DNA from: Paraktedonobacter sp036384215
GTDB lineage: Bacteria > Chloroflexota > Ktedonobacteria > Ktedonobacterales > Ktedonobacteraceae
Direction: 5' to 3'
NCBI GenBank assembly: GCA_036384215.1
Contig: DASVMX010000527.1
Location: forward strand, 1 to 9,829
Length of the DNA stretch: 9,829 nt
A program made the translations under genes and the position numbers. The notes beneath the pieces are model-generated. The model was given only the letters and a program-made list of their open reading frames with translations. It was not told where the DNA came from and did no database searches. Shown piece by piece: positions 6,391 to 9,829 of this stretch (the first letter of the stretch is position 1; every line of letters begins with the position of its first letter).

Positions 6391-7422
6391 TTACTGGCCC
6401 AGCGCCCAGGTGGCCAGCGGCTCGCGTTTTTGCAGCCAGTTCGCGGGAATGCCTTCCATACCCGTGTAGAGCACCACAATCCCGCCAACTATGGCGCAGG
6501 TAGTATCGATATCGCCGAGCCCGCTGGCTGTTTGCCAGAGCGCTTCCTCGTAGTTATCCAGAAACTGACCGGCGCACCAGAGCGCGAAGGGCACGGTGTC
6601 CTGCGCGGAGATGCGATAGCCACTGCCGAGTAGAGAGGCCGCGTCAGGCGCGGAGGTATGCGGGGCAAGCTTGCTTGCCTGGAGCAGGCTATCGTATACC
6701 GCGCCTGGCGGTACAAAGCGCAAAACGTGTTCGATAAGCTCGGAGCGCGCAGGGCGCTGCTGCCTGGCGCGATGCTGCCAGGCCAGGGCCGCAGCCATCG
6801 CCACAGCGATTGCACCTGCTACCGCCTCCGGGTGGGTATGCGTGACCGTAGCCGAAAGTCGCGCCTGGGAGACCACGCGTTGCGGAGTACCGGCAAAGTA
6901 CGCGCCAAGGGGCGCCGCGCGCATAGCCGCGCCGTTGCCAGAAGAACCCTCTCCAGTGAACTGAGCCGCGACCAGTTCGCGCCACGCGGGAATAACCGTG
7001 CCTGCTGTGCCCGCGCCCGGCCCGTTCGTGGGCATGACAGACTTCATTTCGTCCTCCGCCGTAGCTTCCACGTTTTTCTCTGCCGGGCCGCTCTTCTCTC
7101 GCAGCGTGCGCAGCAGTTCGTGCATACCGGCTCCATAAGCACGCCCCGGCTCGTAATGGGCTACAAAGCTCGCCATCAACTGATCCTGATCAATAGCATG
7201 AAAGCGACGCAGGGTCTCGACCAGCGAGAGCGCCGTCTGCGTATCGTCCGTGTAGCTCCAGCTACCCTCCTTTGCTTCTGGCAGCGCGCGCGTCTCATAA
7301 TAGTGATGATAGCGCCCGGCTGAGAACGAAAAAAAGGTTCTCCCAAAAGCATCACCCATTGCCAGCCCTTCCAGCGAAATCAATGCTCGCTGCAAACGTG
7401 TCTTCTCCTGTGCTACCGACAT
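6391..7422 (-). CDS. ADP-ribosylglycohydrolase (DraG/ARH) family protein
   Basis: The 343-residue cytoplasmic protein has the family motifs in order: GLAMGDAFG (19-27), the metal-binding TDDT (58-61), GSSGNGAAMR (159-168), a THTHPEAVAGA segment and GDIDTT (303-308) followed by a Gly-rich helix. Family members hydrolyse ADP-ribose from proteins or small ADP-ribosylated molecules using two Mg2+ ions held by the TDD and DxDT acidic residues; all of these are present, so an active enzyme is expected. The specific substrate cannot be read from sequence. A Glu/Ala/Gly-rich insertion at about 110-145 looks like a surface loop. The start is supported by a GGGGGGAG run on the minus strand 4-5 nt upstream. 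The gene converges on the kinase gene with 30 bp between stops and no clear terminator, so the transcripts probably overlap. There is no sign of a co-transcribed ADP-ribosyltransferase or nitrogenase gene here. Confidence 0.92.
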   Translation of the reverse strand: MSVAQEKTRLQRALISLEGLAMGDAFGRTFFSFSAGRYHHYYETRALPEAKEGSWSYTDDTQTALSLVETLRRFHAIDQDQLMASFVAHYEPGRAYGAGMHELLRTLREKSGPAEKNVEATAEDEMKSVMPTNGPGAGTAGTVIPAWRELVAAQFTGEGSSGNGAAMRAAPLGAYFAGTPQRVVSQARLSATVTHTHPEAVAGAIAVAMAAALAWQHRARQQRPARSELIEHVLRFVPPGAVYDSLLQASKLAPHTSAPDAASLLGSGYRISAQDTVPFALWCAGQFLDNYEEALWQTASGLGDIDTTCAIVGGIVVLYTGMEGIPANWLQKREPLATWALGQ

Positions 7423-7484
7423 CGTACTCCCCCCGTTTCTTGTTCAGATAAACATCCGCTTGCCTGCGCTTTTCCCATTCTGAG

Positions 7485-7514
7485 GGATGGTAGCACCCAT
7501 CCTGGCTTATTATA
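7485..7514 (-). promoter_or_regulatory. Candidate -10 box and start-site inverted repeat for the ADP-ribosylglycohydrolase gene
   Basis: On the minus strand a perfect TATAAT (7509-7514) lies about 90 bp before the ATG at 7422; no matching -35 box stands out. Just downstream, GGATGG and CCATCC form a perfect 6-bp inverted repeat with a 6-nt spacer (7485-7502). This would cover the predicted transcription start, so it may be an operator or the first hairpin of the mRNA. Confidence 0.35.
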
Positions 7515-7823
7515 AACGACAATATGGCTCATATTTTGTCACTTTCAGGTCATTTTAGCGTGTAATTCCTGCGCATTAGTGGAGATTTCGACCCGGCGGG
7601 CTATTACTCGCATATCGCCCGGCCCTTTTCGAGAATGAGGCTATCGTTTGATAGATGGCATATCCATTTCAGGTCTGTTCTCCATTGAAAACCAGGCGTA
7701 CCCAAACGTCAATTGTACCCAATGCTTGAAAACGCTTGCCTGACAGAGAGTCACATCCCTTAAAAAATCGAAGTTTCTTCAGCAATATATAAGCCTGTAA
7801 TTATATGTTGTGTGTACTGAATT

Positions 7824-7868
7824 GCGAAAAATCGCTGTCATTAACGAAAAAAGCGGCGAAAAATCGCT
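7824..7868. repeat. 13-bp direct repeat GCGAAAAATCGCT, two copies
   Basis: Exact copies lie at 7824-7836 and 7856-7868, 32 bp apart, which is close to three helical turns. Each copy contains GCGA and TCGC arms around AAAA, so each is also a small inverted repeat. The same-face spacing and internal symmetry suit a pair of protein binding sites. The second copy overlaps the terminator-like stem at 7848-7872. Confidence 0.5.
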
Positions 7869-7872
7869 TTTT
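7848..7872. terminator. Terminator-like stem with A and T runs
   Basis: AAAAAGCG (7848-7855) and CGCTTTTT (7865-7872) are perfect complements around a 9-nt loop, giving an A-run/stem/T-run arrangement that reads the same in both directions. A competing inner stem (GCGA/TCGC) is possible. No annotated gene ends here, so it could end a small RNA, attenuate a long pckA leader, or not be a terminator. The stem has only three GC pairs and is weak. Confidence 0.3.
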
Positions 7873-8051
7873 GAGCGGAATGAGTCTGAGATTCGCGCGA
7901 GAAAGTCATAACGCTAGAGATAATCGAAGCGAGGACAAAACGTGGTGTTCGGCTTGCGAGAAACCGGTTGCTTCTGGTAAACTAACGTTTGGTAGTTGCA
8001 ATGCTTTCATTGCGATATTATTTTCTAGCGCTTGCTCTCGAAGCCTGTCCA

Positions 8052-8081
8052 GGCGCGTGCTCGCGCCGCGAGACCGTTTTT
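8052..8081 (+). promoter_or_regulatory. GC-rich hairpin followed by a T run upstream of pckA
   Basis: GGCGCG (8052-8057) and CGCGCC (8062-8067) form a strong 6-bp GC stem around TGCT; a run of five T residues ends at 8081, 9 nt after the stem. The gap weakens a terminator reading, but the stem would be stable in a pckA leader transcript. It lies about 180 nt before the pckA start. Confidence 0.35.
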
Positions 8082-8158
8082 GCGTTAGAAAAGAGTGGCC
8101 GTCATTTTAGCCGGAAAAACGACGGAGGAGAGGGGCTCCGCTGCGATAGGGCGCATTG

Positions 8159-8170
8159 TGCAACGTTGCA
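8159..8170. promoter_or_regulatory. 12-bp perfect palindrome, LacI/GalR-type operator candidate
   Basis: TGCAACGTTGCA is exactly self-complementary with a central CG, the hallmark of operators bound by LacI/GalR-family repressors such as PurR and CcpA. It lies 75 bp upstream of the pckA ATG, a plausible place for control by carbon source. No strong -35/-10 pair could be placed next to it by eye. The regulator is not in the window. Confidence 0.4.
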
Positions 8171-8230
8171 TACCAATTCTGAAGGGCAGATCAGGGACAT
8201 CGCAGTCCAAAGTGACGTGCCCACCGGGAG

Positions 8231-8237
8231 AAGGAGG
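8231..8237 (+). promoter_or_regulatory. pckA: Strong Shine-Dalgarno site of pckA
   Basis: AAGGAGG is a near-ideal anti-16S match placed 8 nt before the ATG at 8246. It fixes the start among the four nearby Met codons (residues 1, 3, 4 and 5). Confidence 0.85.
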
Positions 8238-8245
8238 AAGAACCA

Positions 8246-9826
8246 ATGACGATGATGATGAGTAGGAAGGCTCTGGAGGAGTATGGACTGGTCAATCTGG
8301 GAAATATCAACTGGAATCTCTCACCGGCAGAGCTAACCGAGCAAGCTCTGGCGCGAAAAGAAGGCCTGCTGGCCGCGAATGGGGCGTTTGCCGCTACTAC
8401 GGGGTCACACACGGGCCGCTCACCCAAAGATAAATATATTGTTGCGCATGAGAAATACGCGGAGAAGATCTGGTGGGGCGAGAATAACCACCCAATGAGC
8501 CACGAGCATTTTGCTGTGGTACGCCAGAGCCTTTCGGCCTATCTACAGGGCCGCGATGTTTTTGTGCTTGATGCTGCAGCCGGGGCTGATCCGCACTATC
8601 GGATGCCTTTGCAGGTGATCACTGAACTGGCCTGGCACAATCTCTTCGCGCGCCAGCTCTTTTTGCGCGCCAATGAGAGCGACCTGACCAGCAGCCAGCC
8701 AGGCTTTACCATCCTGTGCGTGCCCAATTTTCACACGGACCCGCGCATCCATGGGACGCGCACTGAGACAGCGATTATCGTCGATTTCGAGGAGCGCCTG
8801 GTGCTGATTGCCGGCACGCATTACGCCGGAGAGATGAAGAAATCAATCTTTACTGTCCTCAACTTTATTTTGCCCGCGGAAGGTGTCCTGCCCATGCACT
8901 GTTCGGCAAATACGGGACCGGCGGGTGATGTAGCGCTCTTCTTTGGCCTGTCAGGTACTGGCAAGACCACCCTCTCTGCCGATCCCAGCCGCCAGTTGAT
9001 TGGCGATGATGAGCACGGCTGGGGCGATCACGGCGTCTTCAATTTTGAGGGAGGATGTTACGCGAAATGTATCAATCTCTCGCAAAAGTATGAACCGCAG
9101 ATCTGGAATGCCATGCGCTTTGGCGCGGTCTACGAGAATGTGGTCCTGAAAGAGAACCGCGAGCCCGACTACGCTGACGATTCTCTGACTGAGAACACGC
9201 GCGCAGCCTATCCGGTTGATTTTATTGAGAATGTGGTCCTGGACGGCATGGGTGGACATCCCCAGGCAGTGATTTTTCTGACCGCTGACACCTTTGGAGT
9301 ACTGCCGCCAATCGCGCAGCTGACCACCGAGCAGGCTATGTACTACTTCCTCTCTGGTTACACCAGCAAGCTGGCCGGAACCGAAGCGGGTGTGACTACC
9401 CCGCAGGCGACTTTTAGCTCGTGCTTTGGCGCGGCTTTCCTGCCCCGCCGTCCAGGCGAATACGCGAACCTGCTGCGCGAGCGCATCGAGAAATATCGCG
9501 TGCGCTGCTACCTGATCAATACCGGCTGGAGCGGTGGCCCCTACGGGATTGGCGAGCGCATCAAGATCAACTATACGCGCTCGATGGTGCGCGCGGTGAT
9601 TAGTGGCGAACTGGATAAGGTCGAAACGGTCGTCGATCCAGTTTTCGGACTGCGCATCCCCACAGTCTGTCCTGACGTACCCGGCTCGCTGCTCCAGCCA
9701 CGCAGCACCTGGGCCGACAAAGAAGCCTATGATCGCCACGCGGCTGACCTCGCCGCGCGCTTCAAAGAGAACTTTGTGCAATTCACCCTGGTTGATGAAG
9801 ACGTGCGCAGCGCCGGCCCGCGCTAA
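8246..9826 (+). CDS. pckA: Phosphoenolpyruvate carboxykinase (ATP), EC 4.1.1.49
   Basis: This 526-residue cytoplasmic enzyme converts oxaloacetate and ATP to PEP, CO2 and ADP, the first committed step of gluconeogenesis from TCA intermediates. The substrate loop TGSHTGRSPKDK (52-63), metal and substrate ligands in GEMKKS (K198, K199) and PMHCSANTG (H218), the P-loop GLSGTGKTT (234-242, K240), the metal-binding DDEHGW (254-259), NTRAAYPVD (R319) and the adenine-side region TSKLAGTEAGVT are all present. These mark the ATP-dependent rather than the GTP-dependent family. Length is normal for the family (about 520-540), and the stop codon lies 3 bp before the window end, so the gene is complete. 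It is divergent from the ADP-ribosylglycohydrolase gene and looks monocistronic at its 5' end. Its upstream region carries a LacI-type palindrome and hairpins, which suggests regulation by carbon status. Confidence 0.98.
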   Translation: MTMMMSRKALEEYGLVNLGNINWNLSPAELTEQALARKEGLLAANGAFAATTGSHTGRSPKDKYIVAHEKYAEKIWWGENNHPMSHEHFAVVRQSLSAYLQGRDVFVLDAAAGADPHYRMPLQVITELAWHNLFARQLFLRANESDLTSSQPGFTILCVPNFHTDPRIHGTRTETAIIVDFEERLVLIAGTHYAGEMKKSIFTVLNFILPAEGVLPMHCSANTGPAGDVALFFGLSGTGKTTLSADPSRQLIGDDEHGWGDHGVFNFEGGCYAKCINLSQKYEPQIWNAMRFGAVYENVVLKENREPDYADDSLTENTRAAYPVDFIENVVLDGMGGHPQAVIFLTADTFGVLPPIAQLTTEQAMYYFLSGYTSKLAGTEAGVTTPQATFSSCFGAAFLPRRPGEYANLLRERIEKYRVRCYLINTGWSGGPYGIGERIKINYTRSMVRAVISGELDKVETVVDPVFGLRIPTVCPDVPGSLLQPRSTWADKEAYDRHAADLAARFKENFVQFTLVDEDVRSAGPR

Positions 9827-9829
9827 TAC

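Larger units (their letters stand above)
7423..8245. other. Long divergent intergenic region (823 bp) rich in hairpins
   Basis: No supported protein gene lies between the ADP-ribosylglycohydrolase (minus) and pckA (plus). The left part (7500-7850) is AT-rich with several -10-like boxes, including TTGTCA (7536-7541) and TGTAAT (7561-7566) on the plus strand with a long 19-bp spacer. It also contains CTATC/GATAG arms (7641-7654). The right part (7820-8245) holds a repeated 13-mer, a terminator-like stem, a GC-rich hairpin, a palindrome and the pckA ribosome site, listed separately. Reading frames at 7805-8110 and 7989-8249 lack good ribosome sites and have unconvincing composition. The length suggests a long regulated pckA leader or an unrecognised RNA gene. 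Confidence 0.6.

Noticed and set aside
6391..7422. ADP-ribosylglycohydrolase as half of a DarTG-like or DraT/DraG system
   Set aside because: No ADP-ribosyltransferase or toxin gene is adjacent; the neighbours are a convergent kinase and a divergent pckA.
7543..7675. TTTCAGGTC repeated at 7543-7551 and 7667-7675
   Set aside because: This is a nine-base match 124 bp apart in AT-rich sequence, easily due to chance.
7805..8110. 101-codon plus-strand open frame in the pckA upstream region
   Set aside because: It has no ribosome site before its ATG, starts in AT-rich repeats, crosses the terminator-like stem and the GC hairpin, and its composition is not protein-like.

Overview
The window is moderately GC-rich bacterial DNA with five complete protein genes, most likely from the Chloroflexota, class Ktedonobacteria. 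This placement is an inference from protein style: a large receptor-like Ser/Thr kinase with a Pro/Arg-rich linker and an exported beta-rich domain, next to a second membrane protein with the same exported domain. No rRNA, tRNA, mobile element or CRISPR array was seen.

Layout: (1) A small minus-strand gene (46-516) encodes a soluble protein that loosely resembles stress-protein domains. (2) A 413-bp divergent intergenic region carries a palindrome and iterated short repeats on the small-gene side and a possible sigma70-type promoter on the other. (3) A plus-strand pair follows: an 850-aa single-pass membrane protein (930-3482) and a transmembrane Ser/Thr protein kinase (3742-6360). No convincing terminator separates them, so they may be one transcription unit with a 259-bp spacer. 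(4) Convergent with the kinase, 30 bp away, is an ADP-ribosylglycohydrolase-family gene on the minus strand (6391-7422). (5) An 823-bp divergent intergenic region holds several hairpins, a 13-bp repeat pair, a terminator-like element and a LacI-type palindrome. (6) ATP-dependent PEP carboxykinase, pckA (8246-9826), runs almost to the window end.

The most interesting feature is the plus-strand pair. The outside domains of the 850-aa protein and the kinase are paralogous over about 350 residues. They share a vicinal Cys-Cys motif, a Val-Thr-rich strand and an aligned C-terminal module, but their cytoplasmic halves are unrelated: a non-kinase alpha/beta domain in one and a kinase in the other. 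This looks like a two-receptor module that could share a ligand or heterodimerise. pckA is a gluconeogenic enzyme and is preceded by an unusually elaborate upstream region. The ADP-ribosylglycohydrolase is probably an independent gene.
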